Below are positions 15,976-24,548 of a DNA stretch of 64,000 bases, one piece after another (the stretch's first letter is position 1; every line of letters starts with the position of its first letter). Made by a program: the position numbers and the translations under genes. This DNA comes from Pseudomonas viridiflava (GTDB lineage: Bacteria > Pseudomonadota > Gammaproteobacteria > Pseudomonadales > Pseudomonadaceae): NCBI RefSeq assembly GCF_900591205.1, contig NZ_UUPU01000062.1, forward strand, positions 1 through 64,000. The letters run 5' to 3'. The notes under the pieces are model-generated. The model worked only from the letters and a program-made list of their open reading frames with translations, ran no database searches and was not told the DNA's origin.

Positions 15976-16464
15976 ATGCAGGCAAGTTCTATCGAGGGTG
16001 TGGCGCAGGCCACGCCGAAAAAAAACCTTCTACGGTTGTTGTTGCTGCCGCTGGTGATCCTGGCGGGGATGGGCTTGTCGGTGGAGGCGGGTTTGCTCGG
16101 GCCACTGGGTGCACAGGTAGGGCACTTGTGGGCGACCTTGAGCATCTTTGGCGTCGGCTCGGCGATTCTGTTTTTGCTGCTGCTGTTCAGCGGCCCGCAA
16201 AAGGGCCCGGCGTTGACCGACCTGCCGCGCTGGCAGCTGATCGGCGGGTTTCTGGGGCCGATGTATGTCGTGGTGCTGACCCTGGCCACGCCGCATATCG
16301 GTATCGCGATGACGATGATCGCGATCTTGTCGGGCCAAGTGGGCAAGAGTGTGTTGATCGACCATTTCGGTTGGTTCGGCACCGCGCGTAAACGTGTGAA
16401 TGGCGAGCGCTGGATTGCCCTGGCGCTGATTGTGGCGGCACTTGTTCTGATTGCACGAGGGTAA
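15976..16464 (+). CDS. YdcZ/DUF606-type DMT membrane protein, first of a pair
   Basis: A 162-residue membrane protein with five hydrophobic segments, of the YdcZ (DUF606) branch of the drug/metabolite transporter superfamily. It contains PRWQLIGGFLGPMYVVVLTLATPHIG and GQVGKSVLIDHFGWFG, the same landmarks as the next gene, so the two look like a heteromeric pair of five-helix half transporters. A basic N-terminus (TPKKNLLR) points to a cytoplasmic start. The substrate is unknown; the divergent LysR gene is the likely regulator. Confidence 0.75.
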   Translation: MQASSIEGVAQATPKKNLLRLLLLPLVILAGMGLSVEAGLLGPLGAQVGHLWATLSIFGVGSAILFLLLLFSGPQKGPALTDLPRWQLIGGFLGPMYVVVLTLATPHIGIAMTMIAILSGQVGKSVLIDHFGWFGTARKRVNGERWIALALIVAALVLIARG

Positions 16465-16468
16465 GGCG

Positions 16469-16921
16469 ATGAATCTGATTCTGTTATTGGTGCTGGTGAT
16501 CGCCGCGGGTGCGGTGTTGAGTGTGCAGGCGGCGATCAATGGTCGCCTGGGCCAGGCGGTGGGCGTGTTGCGCAGCAGCTTGGTGACCTTTGTGGTCGGG
16601 GCGATCGTGACCGCGCTGCTGATTTTCTTCTTTGAACCGGCCCAGGCCGTGAGCTTGCTGCAGGTGCCCAAATGGCAACTGACCGGCGCGCTGTTCGGCG
16701 TGGTGTACATGATGGTGATGGTCGGTGCGGTGCCGGTGGTTGGTACGGCGGTCGCCACGGTGGCGGTAATCGTCGGGCAACTCGGCATGGGCATGCTGAT
16801 CGACAACTTCGGTTGGCTGGGCAACCCGGCCATCGAACTCTCGGGCAGCCGTATCGTGGCGATGGCCTGTCTGGCACTGGCATTGGTGTTTATGTATCGC
16901 AGCAATACGCGCACCGACTGA
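16469..16921 (+). CDS. YdcZ/DUF606-type DMT membrane protein, second of a pair
   Basis: A 150-residue five-helix membrane protein similar to the preceding one (QAAINGRLGQAVGVLRSSLVTFVVG, VPKWQLTGALFGVVYMM, GQLGMGMLIDNFGWLG). The ATG at 16469 follows TAAGGCG and lies four bases after the previous stop, so the pair is translationally linked. Small DMT proteins often work as heterodimers, which fits two tandem non-identical genes. Substrate unknown. Confidence 0.75.
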   Translation: MNLILLLVLVIAAGAVLSVQAAINGRLGQAVGVLRSSLVTFVVGAIVTALLIFFFEPAQAVSLLQVPKWQLTGALFGVVYMMVMVGAVPVVGTAVATVAVIVGQLGMGMLIDNFGWLGNPAIELSGSRIVAMACLALALVFMYRSNTRTD

Positions 16922-17010
16922 TGGTTTGAACCATCGACGGCGGGCCGCAGTCACTGGTTAAGGTGCCGGCGCTCGCTGCACCGGGACGACCATGAAGAAG
17001 GAGTCTGACC

Positions 17011-17181
17011 ATGCCCGATGAAACCTGTGCGTGCCCACACTGCAAGTGTGTGTTGGGAGCTGATGCGGTAATGAAGGACGACAAGGGCTATTGCTGCCAG
17101 GGCTGTGCCGAGCACCATGCCCATGGCGAGCCTTGCGCGGCGGCCACGGGCTGTGAGTGCGCTAAATCGGCTAAAGGCTGA
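17011..17181 (+). CDS. Bacterial metallothionein
   Basis: A 56-residue cysteine-rich protein with ten cysteines, at C6, C8, C11, C13, C28, C29, C32, C42, C48 and C50, plus histidines at 10, 35, 36 and 38. The CxCPHCKC start and the GYCCQGCAEHH centre match BmtA/SmtA metallothioneins, which bind Zn2+, Cd2+ or Cu+ in the cytoplasm. AAGGAG lies eight bases before the ATG. It is a single gene with a strong palindromic hairpin right after it. Confidence 0.92.
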   Translation: MPDETCACPHCKCVLGADAVMKDDKGYCCQGCAEHHAHGEPCAAATGCECAKSAKG

Positions 17182-17194
17182 ACGCGTTTAAACG

Positions 17195-17220
17195 GTGGGA
17201 GCGGGCGAGCCCGCTCCCAC
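17195..17220. repeat. REP-type palindrome after the metallothionein gene
   Basis: GTGGGAGCGGGC-GA-GCCCGCTCCCAC is a perfect 12-bp stem with a two-base loop, 13 bp after the stop. It is a single REP-like unit and may also end transcription between the two convergent units. Confidence 0.8.
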
Positions 17221-17241
17221 ATTTGATGGTCGGTGGATGGG

Positions 17242-17514
17242 CTACTGGGTTTCCAGCTCCAGGCGCAAGCTATGGTCGGACAGGCGTTGGCGATCACGCA
17301 CCACGCCGCTGGTCCTCTTGCCTTCCAGCGCAAACACCACTGTTTGCGCCGCCTGGAGATCATCCGGCAGCGGCTGGAACACCTTCAGTACCAGCCACCC
17401 CGGTTTATGCTGCAAGCTCACGTGGCATTCCACATGCTTGGCCAATGGGCCGAACAAGGTGTCCTGGGTGTAATCAATGCGTGCCTTGCCATTGACCGTT
17501 GCCGGTAAAGCCAT
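17242..17514 (-). CDS. Conserved hypothetical small protein
   Basis: A 90-residue soluble protein that I do not recognise. It has no signal peptide or membrane segment and reads as an all-beta domain (HVECHVSLQHKPGWLVLKVFQ, RLSDHSLRLELE). AGGGAGA precedes the ATG by seven bases. It is 15 bp downstream of a second small gene in the same direction, so the two form an operon; joint function unknown. Confidence 0.55.
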   Translation of the reverse strand: MALPATVNGKARIDYTQDTLFGPLAKHVECHVSLQHKPGWLVLKVFQPLPDDLQAAQTVVFALEGKRTSGVVRDRQRLSDHSLRLELETQ

Positions 17515-17529
17515 GTTTTTTCTCCCTGA

Positions 17530-17772
17530 TCAAGCCTGAGCGCGCGCGTCCGAGCGGCGCCATTGCACATCGGTGATGCCGAACTTTTCGGCCTGTTCGC
17601 GGCTGGTCTGCTTCACCTGCTCGCGTGCGAAGCGCCCGATACGGCCTACGCCGGCGTCACAGCTGGCCCAATGCCAGGCTTGTGCGGTGTCGAGCTTTTC
17701 CAGGCGGATGATGAACGACCTCGGCTCGCCATGCAGGGTGTAGTCGATCACAAACAGTTTGGCGTTATTCAT
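17530..17772 (-). CDS. Small protein resembling the DUF6555 family
   Basis: An 80-residue protein beginning MNNAKLFVIDYTLHGEPRSF, a pattern I associate with a Pseudomonas-restricted family of unknown function. It contains AWHWASCDAGVGRIGRFARE and ends in a charged tail. The ATG at 17772 is preceded by GAGGGG, excluding ten upstream codons. It is the first gene of a two-gene unit that is divergent from an AraC regulator gene. Confidence 0.55.
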   Translation of the reverse strand: MNNAKLFVIDYTLHGEPRSFIIRLEKLDTAQAWHWASCDAGVGRIGRFAREQVKQTSREQAEKFGITDVQWRRSDARAQA

Positions 17773-17889
17773 TGGCCCCTCAGCCCCGGTGATGTAAAGC
17801 AAGTGATCCTTGCGGGCGCTAAAAATTCACTCGGATTGTCGAGCGGTGGTCATTACCATGGCGGCTTACCCCTGCTTGATGTGCACTCC

Positions 17890-18654
17890 ATGGCCCTGGC
17901 TGCGCCCCCCGACCTCAGTGATCACGCCGTCCCCGTTCAACCGCTGGCGCGCACCTACCCCCGTGGGCTGTACGTGGAACCGCATAGCCACGAGTGGGGC
18001 CAATTACTCTATGCCATGAGCGGCGTAATGTGGGTCGAGACCCCGCGTGAAGCCCTGGTGGTGCCGCCCCAGCGTGCGGTGTGGCTGCCGCCGGGGGTGG
18101 AGCATGGCATTCGCGTGGTGTCGGATCTGCAGATGCGCAATATCTACCTGCGCCCGGCGTTGGCGGCGACGCTGGACACCCAGGTCCAGGTGATCGAGGT
18201 GGGTGGGCTGCTGCGCGAGCTGATCGTTACGCTGGTGGAGCAGGGCGACAGCGCTGACGCCGGCTATTACGAGGCGGTGGTCGGCCTGGCCTTGCTGGAG
18301 CTGCAACGGGCGCGCCGCTCGCAGATCCGCATCGCCATGCCGGTGGACGCCGACCGGCGTCTGGTCAGCGCGTGCCAGGCGGTCATGGCGGCGCCCTCCC
18401 TGGAGGTGCCTTTCGAGCAGCATGCCGAGGCGGCCGGTGCCAGCGTGCGCACCTTGGCGCGGCTGTTCCAGAATAACCTGGGCATGGGTTTTGCCGAATG
18501 GCGCCGGCAAGTGCAACTGGCCACGGCGGTGGCGGAGTTGATCCAGGGCCAATCGGTCAGCGGCATTGCGCGCTCTCTCGGGTACTCGCCCAGCAGCTTC
18601 AGCGACATGTTTCGGCGTGAACTGGGCGTCGCGCCCTCGCACTACCTCGGCTGA
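17890..18654 (+). CDS. AraC-family regulator with cupin sensor
   Basis: A 254-residue regulator. The N-terminal cupin reads YVEPHSHEWGQLLYAMSGV and PPQRAVWLPPGVEHGI; the C-terminus has two HTH motifs (GASVRTLARLFQNNLG and SVSGIARSLGYSPSSFSDMF). The ATG at 17890 is chosen because the upstream part of the open frame is antisense to the small gene at 17530-17772. It precedes a XapX gene and a quinone oxidoreductase gene, which it may control. Confidence 0.75.
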   Translation: MALAAPPDLSDHAVPVQPLARTYPRGLYVEPHSHEWGQLLYAMSGVMWVETPREALVVPPQRAVWLPPGVEHGIRVVSDLQMRNIYLRPALAATLDTQVQVIEVGGLLRELIVTLVEQGDSADAGYYEAVVGLALLELQRARRSQIRIAMPVDADRRLVSACQAVMAAPSLEVPFEQHAEAAGASVRTLARLFQNNLGMGFAEWRRQVQLATAVAELIQGQSVSGIARSLGYSPSSFSDMFRRELGVAPSHYLG

Positions 18655-18743
18655 GGGGTTGGCCGAAATCCTGAAGCACTTGGCCGATGCTTCAGCAATG
18701 GGCTCTCTACACTGGGCCCATCAACCCGTCAGGCGCCAACCTC

Positions 18744-18917
18744 ATGAACTATCTGATTTCCCTCGCCATTGGCCTGTTTGTCGGCGTGATCTACGGCGCC
18801 CTGGACTTCCGCTCGCCTGCGCCGCCGGCCATCGCGCTGGTGGGGCTGATGGGCATGCTGCTGGGCGAAAAGCTCTGGCCCGTGGGGCGGCAGCTGGTCA
18901 GCGGTTGGTTGTCCTGA
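18744..18917 (+). CDS. XapX-domain small membrane protein
   Basis: A 57-residue protein with two hydrophobic segments separated by SPAPP, matching the XapX domain (DUF1427: GLFVGVIYGALDFRSPAPPA, LGEKLWP). Its function is not established. The start at 18744 opens the conserved MNYLISLAIG segment; 19 codons upstream are excluded. It lies 30 bp before the oxidoreductase gene and is probably co-transcribed with it. Confidence 0.75.
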   Translation: MNYLISLAIGLFVGVIYGALDFRSPAPPAIALVGLMGMLLGEKLWPVGRQLVSGWLS

Positions 18918-18947
18918 GTTCCTCTTTCCCCTGAATGGATTGCGTTT

Positions 18948-19907
18948 ATGAAAGCATTGCAGTTTTGCACCACCGGCGACATCAACGCCCTGGGGTTCGT
19001 CGACGTCGCCACCCCGGTGCCGGCGCGCGGTGAGGTGCTGGTGCAGGTCAAGGCGGCCGGCCTCAACCCCAGCGACGTGAAAAACCTGCTCGGCCGTTTC
19101 CCCTACACCACGGTGCCGCGCATTCCCGGCCGCGACTTTGCCGGTGTGGTCGTGCAAGGCCCGCAGGACCTGGTCGGCCAGGAAGTCTGGGGCACCGGCC
19201 GCGACCTGGGTTTTTTCGCCGACGGCTCCCACGCGCAGTACCTCACGGTGTCGGCCAAGGGCGTGGCGCATAAACCCACTCACTTGAGCTTTGCCCAGGC
19301 CGCCAGCCTGGGCGTGCCATACACCACCGCATGGGATGCGCTGGAGCGCAGCGGTGTTGCAAAAGGCACGCGGTTGCTGGTGATTGGCGCCAATGGCGCC
19401 GTAGGCAGTGCGACGTTGGCGTTGGCGAAAATTCGTGGCGCCAAGGTGCTGGCCGCGGTGCGCCGGGTGGAGCAGGTCGAGGTGTTGCAGGCACAGGGGT
19501 TCGACGCGATTGCCCTGGGCAAACCGGAAGAACTGGGCCCGCAGGTAAACGCCGTGTTCAAGGGTGGTGCGGATGTGATCTTCGACACCACGGGCTTCTG
19601 GTTGCCGGCCGCCGTGGCGGGCCTGGCGCCGTTCGGGCGTATCGCGATCATCGCCGCGCCGGTGGACGGCCACGTGCAGTTGCCGGCCCTGGCGTTGTAT
19701 CGCAAGGGCGGCTCGGTGGTAGGGATCAATTCGTTGCTCTACAACTGCGAGCAGTGCGCGGTGATGCTGGAACAGTTCGGGCGCTTCTTTGATGAAGGGC
19801 TGCTGCCACTGCCCGGCGGCCTGCGCGAAGTGGCGCTGGCCGACGGGGTACAGTGCTACGAAGAAGTGAACCGGGGCAGTGCAGACAAGATCATCTTCCT
19901 GCCCTGA
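18948..19907 (+). CDS. Zinc-type alcohol dehydrogenase / quinone oxidoreductase (MDR superfamily)
   Basis: A 319-residue medium-chain reductase. The N-terminal GroES-like domain has KAAGLNPSDVKNLLG and PGRDFAGVVVQGP; the Rossmann domain has GTRLLVIGANGAVGSATLALAK. The catalytic zinc ligands of alcohol dehydrogenases are not evident, so an NADPH-dependent quinone or enone reductase is most likely. It faces the purine nucleoside permease gene, with only 14 bp between the stops. Confidence 0.8.
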   Translation: MKALQFCTTGDINALGFVDVATPVPARGEVLVQVKAAGLNPSDVKNLLGRFPYTTVPRIPGRDFAGVVVQGPQDLVGQEVWGTGRDLGFFADGSHAQYLTVSAKGVAHKPTHLSFAQAASLGVPYTTAWDALERSGVAKGTRLLVIGANGAVGSATLALAKIRGAKVLAAVRRVEQVEVLQAQGFDAIALGKPEELGPQVNAVFKGGADVIFDTTGFWLPAAVAGLAPFGRIAIIAAPVDGHVQLPALALYRKGGSVVGINSLLYNCEQCAVMLEQFGRFFDEGLLPLPGGLREVALADGVQCYEEVNRGSADKIIFLP

Positions 19908-19921
19908 AACCGTTATCTCTA

Positions 19922-20950
19922 TCAGGCTTCGGGAACGCCTTTTTCCCATGCCGACCAGTTCTTGAGAATCGCCTGTACCAGCGGGTTGCCCGTGCGGTAC
20001 AGGTTCTCCAGCGCCGGTACGAACCCGCCCTGGTCGGCGTATTTGAGCAGGTTGTCGACTTCGCTGTAGCCGGGGTACGGTCGGTCGAAGTCGGAACCGG
20101 CCCGCACCACCGCCAGGCGCTGGATGTCCACCAGGCCCTCACGGCTGGCGCGCAGCAGGGCTTCATAGGTGGAGTTGTCTTCCTGCTGGGTGGTGCAGTA
20201 TTCGCCTTTGTTGTCGGTGAGCAACTTGGTCCAGACTTCGGCGCGCTCGCTCAGGCGCGTGCCGGAGAACCAGGTGTTACCCGCCAGGGTGTCGCAACGG
20301 GTGACTTGCGGCGGCTGATTGGCCGGGGCGGCGGGGTAGTGTTTGCGCCAGGCGGTGGACTCCTTGCTCTCCGTCAGCTCGACCGTGTGCGACAGAGCAA
20401 ACGCCTTGGCTTGCAGCTTGGGGTTCAACTCAAACACTTCGGTCTTGTAGTCCAGCGGCGGTTTTTCGTTGGGACCCTTGGTGTTGATCCCGATATAGCC
20501 GGTCGGCCAGTCCTTGGGGGCGTCCCGCGAATCCAGCTCCCACTGGGTGCCGAACTCCACCAGGTAATGCGCCCAGGCAGCAGTGCCGATGGTGCCATGC
20601 TTGGGGTTGATCCCGGCAATCCCGGCGATCAGAAAGTAACTCTGGCGCAGGTCGAACTTGGGCGACAAGGCCAGGGCCAGGGTCGACGCGGCGGCGTTGG
20701 TCTGGCCCATGCCGGTCACCAGCAGGCACACGTCCTGGGTGTTGCAGCGAATCACCGGGTATTCGGCGGACAGGCCCGGCACGCGCACTTCCTGTTTGAG
20801 TTCCAGGCGGTCGATCCAGGTTTGCGCCTCGGGGGCGAACATGGTGATCAGCAGCACTTTGGGTTTGATCGGCGCGGGTGTAGCAGCCAGCACCAGATGG
20901 GGCAGCAGGGCCAGGCTCACGGCCATCGAGAGACGAGTCAGCGCTTTCAT
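19922..20950 (-). CDS. Purine nucleoside permease (NUP family)
   Basis: A 342-residue protein with a signal peptide of about 22 residues (LLPHLVLAA). The family (PF06516) was named for a fungal purine nucleoside permease and is related to nucleoside phosphorylase folds; here the leader points to a periplasmic protein. Landmarks are LLITMFAPEAQTWID, VTGMGQTNAAAS, IAGIAGINPKHGTIG and VVRAGSDFDRPYPG. It starts 14 bp after the Tsx-like porin gene, so the pair should import nucleosides across the outer membrane and handle them in the periplasm. A binding or hydrolytic role is possible. Confidence 0.82.
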   Translation of the reverse strand: MKALTRLSMAVSLALLPHLVLAATPAPIKPKVLLITMFAPEAQTWIDRLELKQEVRVPGLSAEYPVIRCNTQDVCLLVTGMGQTNAAASTLALALSPKFDLRQSYFLIAGIAGINPKHGTIGTAAWAHYLVEFGTQWELDSRDAPKDWPTGYIGINTKGPNEKPPLDYKTEVFELNPKLQAKAFALSHTVELTESKESTAWRKHYPAAPANQPPQVTRCDTLAGNTWFSGTRLSERAEVWTKLLTDNKGEYCTTQQEDNSTYEALLRASREGLVDIQRLAVVRAGSDFDRPYPGYSEVDNLLKYADQGGFVPALENLYRTGNPLVQAILKNWSAWEKGVPEA

Positions 20951-20964
20951 TTATAGCTCCTTGA

Positions 20965-21915
20965 TCAGAATTGATAGCCCACGCCGGCGTAATAACCCCA
21001 GCCATCGGAGCGGGCGCGGAAGTTGCCCTCGCCGAAATTCAACTCACTGCCATCCTCCCAGTTACCGCCGTTATGAAAATAACGACCGACCAGGGTGAAG
21101 CGCAGGTGGGTAAACGAGTACAGCAGCACATTGGTCGCCACCAGTGAGTTGGCGGTGCGCGCCGGGTTGTCCTTGTGCAGGTCGGAACCGAAATCGTAGT
21201 TGGTGAAGCCGATATAGGTCAGCGAGGCGCCATTGTCGAAGCTGCTGATGGGCACGATGTATTTCATTTGCGCACGGTAGCCGTCCCACGAATATTCATT
21301 GCTGGCGCCGTAGTTTTCCCACTGGTAACGCCCGTAGAAGTTGGCCGACAGGTTGACCCGCGAGTGCGTGTCGATATCCGTGCCGAGGCCGCTGTACAGG
21401 GTGTTGGCGCGGTTGGCCTTGTTGCTGCCATGGTCGTAGATCCAGTCAAACGCCACGTACCATTCCTTGAACGGCCCGATGGCCAGGCTGCGGCCCGCCA
21501 GGTAGTCGATGGAGATACGTGGTTCGTGCTCCATGAACACCGGCGATCCATGGTCCCATACGCCCTTGTCATTACTGTTACCGATGGTGAGGATCTTCGG
21601 CACATCAATATAGCCATACAGCTCGAATGGCCCCTTGCGGCCGAAGTATTCGTATTCCAGGTACACGTCATCCTGGGGCTTGGGGCCGAAGCTGATGTCT
21701 TTGCTGCCGATCAGTGTCAGGTCCTGGTTGAACCAGTCCGACCAGTACACGCCTTTTTTTGTTGTCGGGCTTGCCTCAGGGCTTAGCGTTTCGCCCTGTG
21801 CTGAGTCATCGAGCGGTTTTTGCTGCGCCAAAATGGGCGCACTGAGTACTCCCGTAACGGCCGCCAGTAGCAAGGAAACACCAAGGGAAGCAGGACGCCT
21901 TGAGGTGGGGTGCAT
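20965..21915 (-). CDS. Tsx-like nucleoside-specific outer membrane channel
   Basis: A 316-residue outer membrane protein with an N-terminal export signal (about 30 residues ending ILA). The mature part alternates aromatic beta strands (YWSDWFNQDLTLIG, VYLEYEYFGRKGPFELYGYID, WYVAFDWIYDHG) and ends YYAGVGYQF, with the C-terminal Phe required for barrel assembly. This is the Tsx/OmpK channel family for nucleosides. AGGGA precedes the ATG. First gene of a unit with the purine nucleoside permease, below a PurR-like palindrome at 21990-22001. Confidence 0.85.
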   Translation of the reverse strand: MHPTSRRPASLGVSLLLAAVTGVLSAPILAQQKPLDDSAQGETLSPEASPTTKKGVYWSDWFNQDLTLIGSKDISFGPKPQDDVYLEYEYFGRKGPFELYGYIDVPKILTIGNSNDKGVWDHGSPVFMEHEPRISIDYLAGRSLAIGPFKEWYVAFDWIYDHGSNKANRANTLYSGLGTDIDTHSRVNLSANFYGRYQWENYGASNEYSWDGYRAQMKYIVPISSFDNGASLTYIGFTNYDFGSDLHKDNPARTANSLVATNVLLYSFTHLRFTLVGRYFHNGGNWEDGSELNFGEGNFRARSDGWGYYAGVGYQF

Positions 21916-21989
21916 TGAAAATCCCTATTCGTACGCGGTTTGAACCCGTTTCTTCGGGTAGAGGTGAACTTGGTCGTCAAGTTCGTTCC

Positions 21990-22001
21990 GCAAACGTTTG
22001 C
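21990..22001. promoter_or_regulatory. PurR/LacI-like palindrome before the nucleoside uptake genes
   Basis: GCAAACGTTTGC is a perfect 12-bp palindrome with the central ACGT of LacI/GalR-family operators and the core of the E. coli PurR box. It lies 75 bp before the Tsx-like gene. A LacI-type repressor sensing purines or ribose is the natural candidate, but no such gene is in the window. Confidence 0.55.
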
Positions 22002-22070
22002 ACGCGGCGTACCAACTTTGCTCAATCGGTTGATCGGATTGAAAAAAGACGTGATTAATCGACCTTTTGG

Positions 22071-23009
22071 TCAGAATTGACTGGGTGTCATTTTTTCGAT
22101 GCGCTTGAACAGGTGCATTGCGGTTTCCCGCCGATATTCGCTCGGCGTCTGGTTCATCTCGATCCGAAAATGCCGGTTGAAATTGGACAGGTTGGCGTAG
22201 CCCACTTCAAAGCAGATATCCGCCACCGACATCTCGCTTTGCAGCAACAGCCGGCAGGCGCGCTGCACGCGAAACTTGCGCATCAGGTCGATAAACCCGT
22301 GGCCGGTGTTGCGTTTGAAGAAGCGCGAGAAGCCCGGTTCGCTCATCTCCAGCTGTTGCGCGATCACCGACAGGCGCAAATCACCGGTGAGTTCGCGCAT
22401 CAAGTAGTCGAAGGCTTTGTTGATGCGTTCGGCACTGCGCGCATCCAGGGTCGGTGCGTAGCAAGGGCTGGCGAGGGCCTTTACCTGCGTCGGTGCGGCG
22501 TTTTTCAGGGTGTCGAGCAGTTGCAGGAACAGGATAAGCCGCTGCAGCCCGTGGGCGTTGCCGATGGCTTCCATCAGGCGTGCGGCCTGCAGCGCCGTAG
22601 CACCGCTGAATTCCAGGCCGCGCCGGGCCTGTTCGAACAGCGGCTGCAAGTCGCCGAGTTCCGGCAGGGTTTTACGCAGGGCGAGGAGGGCGGCACCGTC
22701 GAATTGCAGCACCACATCGCGACCGTGCAGGTAGTCGCCGGGGGCCAGTTCGCCGATCCAGTCGTGGGGCAGGTCGGGACCGATCAGCGCGACGTGCCCG
22801 GCGCCGAACGCGCCGATGTAGTCGCCCGCCACCAACTTGCCGCAGCCTTGGCGAATCAGGTGGATTTCGAACTCGGGGTGGTGGTTCCAGCGCGCCAGTT
22901 CGAAGGGGTAGTCATGTTCGAACCAACGAAAACAATGCTCGGGCTCGGGCAGGATCACTTCGAGTTCGGCGGGGCGGTGTTCGAACAGCTGGGCGCGGCT
23001 GATGGGCAT
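22071..23009 (-). CDS. mtlR: AraC-family regulator, MtlR-like (mannitol/polyol)
   Basis: A 312-residue AraC regulator. The N-terminus has the cupin pattern ELARWNHHPEFEIHLIRQGCGK and GHVALIGPDLPHDWIG; the C-terminal double HTH reads LSVIAQQLEMSEPGFSRFF and SVADICFEVGYANLSNFNRHF. It resembles from memory MtlR, the activator of mannitol, arabitol and glucitol catabolism in P. fluorescens. AGAGG precedes the ATG. It is divergent from an MtlE-type binding protein and a polyol dehydrogenase, in keeping with that role. Confidence 0.7.
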   Translation of the reverse strand: MPISRAQLFEHRPAELEVILPEPEHCFRWFEHDYPFELARWNHHPEFEIHLIRQGCGKLVAGDYIGAFGAGHVALIGPDLPHDWIGELAPGDYLHGRDVVLQFDGAALLALRKTLPELGDLQPLFEQARRGLEFSGATALQAARLMEAIGNAHGLQRLILFLQLLDTLKNAAPTQVKALASPCYAPTLDARSAERINKAFDYLMRELTGDLRLSVIAQQLEMSEPGFSRFFKRNTGHGFIDLMRKFRVQRACRLLLQSEMSVADICFEVGYANLSNFNRHFRIEMNQTPSEYRRETAMHLFKRIEKMTPSQF

Positions 23010-23094
23010 GGTGATGCCTCTTTTATTGGTGTAATCGCTTCAAAATACGCGGGTTGGCAACCCTCGCGCTACCCCCGGTTTCGCCCTGTACTGA

Positions 23095-23130
23095 TACTTT
23101 TTTGATCCTGAGGTAGCGGTTAAAAAAGTA
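23095..23130. promoter_or_regulatory. Inverted repeat in the mtlR-mtlE divergent region
   Basis: TACTTTTTT and AAAAAAGTA form 9-nt perfect arms separated by 18 nt, in the 210-bp gap between the divergent regulator and binding-protein genes. It may be part of the MtlR-responsive promoter region, or a transcript hairpin. Which it is cannot be told by eye. Confidence 0.4.
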
Positions 23131-23219
23131 CCGGTCGAGCATCCGCCATGCGTTTGTGAGGGCCTGGACAAGCTGTTGTAATCGGCCCTCAACAACAAAA
23201 ACAACAGGTGGAAACCGCC

Positions 23220-24530
23220 ATGTACAAGATCCCGCAAGCGTCATTCCTGCTTTGCGCGCTGGCACTGGCCATGCCCAGCCATGCCGCCGACACCGTGACC
23301 ATCGCCACGGTCAACAACAGCGACATGATCCGCATGCAACGCCTGTCCAAGGTGTTCGAGCAGCAGCACCCCGACATCAAGCTCAACTGGGTGGTGCTGG
23401 AAGAAAACGTGCTGCGCCAACGCCTGACCACCGATATTGCGACCCAGGGCGGGCAGTTCGACGTGCTCACCATCGGCACCTATGAGACCCCGCTGTGGGG
23501 CGCCAAGCACTGGCTCGAACCGCTGACCCAGTTGCCGGCCGATTACGATGCGGACGATATCTTCCCCTCGGTGCGCCAGGGCCTGTCGGTCAATAACACC
23601 CTGTATGCCTTGCCGTTCTACGGCGAAAGCACGGTCACCTACTACCGCACCGACCTGTTCAAGCAGGCCGGCCTGAGCATGCCCGCGCACCCGACCTGGA
23701 GCCAGCTCGGCGAGTTCGCCGCCAAACTCACGGCTAAAGACCAGGGCCAATACGGCATGTGCCTGCGCGGCAAGGCCGGTTGGGGTGAGAACATCGCGCT
23801 GCTGAGCACCATGGCCAATGCCTTTGGCGCACGCTGGTTCGACGAGCAGTGGAAGCCCGAGCTGACCAGCCCCGAGTGGACGGCGGCGGCCAACTATTAC
23901 GTCAACACCCTGAAGAACTACGGCCCGCCGGGCGTTTCCAGCAACGGCTTCAACGAAACCCTGGCGCTATTCAACAGCGGCAAGTGCGCGATCTGGGTCG
24001 ATGCCAGCGTCGCCGGCTCGTTCACCACCGACAAGAGCCAAAGCAAAGTTGCGGACAACGTAGGGTTTGCCGCCGCCCCGACCGAAGTCACCGACAAAGG
24101 CTCATCCTGGCTCTATGCATGGTCCCTGGCGATCCCGGCCACCTCCAAGCACAAGGACGCCGCCAAGGCATTTATTGCCTGGGCGACCTCCAAGGACTAC
24201 ATCCAGTTGGTCGCCGATAAAGAAGGCATTACCAATGTGCCGCCGGGCACGCGCCAATCCACCTACAACGAGGCGTACTTGAAGGCCGCTCCGTTTGCCC
24301 AGGTGACCCTCGAAATGATGAAGCACGCCGACCCCGCGCACCCGTCGGCCAAACCGGTGCCGTACGTGGGCATCCAGTACGTGACCATCCCTGAGTTCCA
24401 GGCCATCGGCACCTCCGTCGGCAAGCTGTTCTCGGCGGCGCTCACCGGCGGCATGTCGGTTGACCAGGCGTTGCTCCAGGCACAGACCACCACCGAGCGC
24501 GAGATGAAACGCGCCGGCTATCCCAAATAA
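23220..24530 (+). CDS. mtlE: Mannitol/sorbitol ABC transporter substrate-binding protein MtlE
   Basis: A 436-residue periplasmic sugar-binding protein (family 1, MalE-like) with a signal peptide ending SHAA. The series VTIATVNNSDMIRMQRLSKVFEQQHPDI, VLTIGTYETPLWG and LPFYGESTVTYYRTDLF corresponds to MtlE/SmoE polyol-binding proteins. The ATG at 23220 follows AGGTGG. In Pseudomonas the gene is normally followed by mtlF and mtlG (permeases) and mtlK (ATPase); here a polyol dehydrogenase follows after 18 bp, so the binding protein has no transporter beside it. Confidence 0.85.
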   Translation: MYKIPQASFLLCALALAMPSHAADTVTIATVNNSDMIRMQRLSKVFEQQHPDIKLNWVVLEENVLRQRLTTDIATQGGQFDVLTIGTYETPLWGAKHWLEPLTQLPADYDADDIFPSVRQGLSVNNTLYALPFYGESTVTYYRTDLFKQAGLSMPAHPTWSQLGEFAAKLTAKDQGQYGMCLRGKAGWGENIALLSTMANAFGARWFDEQWKPELTSPEWTAAANYYVNTLKNYGPPGVSSNGFNETLALFNSGKCAIWVDASVAGSFTTDKSQSKVADNVGFAAAPTEVTDKGSSWLYAWSLAIPATSKHKDAAKAFIAWATSKDYIQLVADKEGITNVPPGTRQSTYNEAYLKAAPFAQVTLEMMKHADPAHPSAKPVPYVGIQYVTIPEFQAIGTSVGKLFSAALTGGMSVDQALLQAQTTTEREMKRAGYPK

Positions 24531-24548
24531 TGTTGACGGATACGACCC

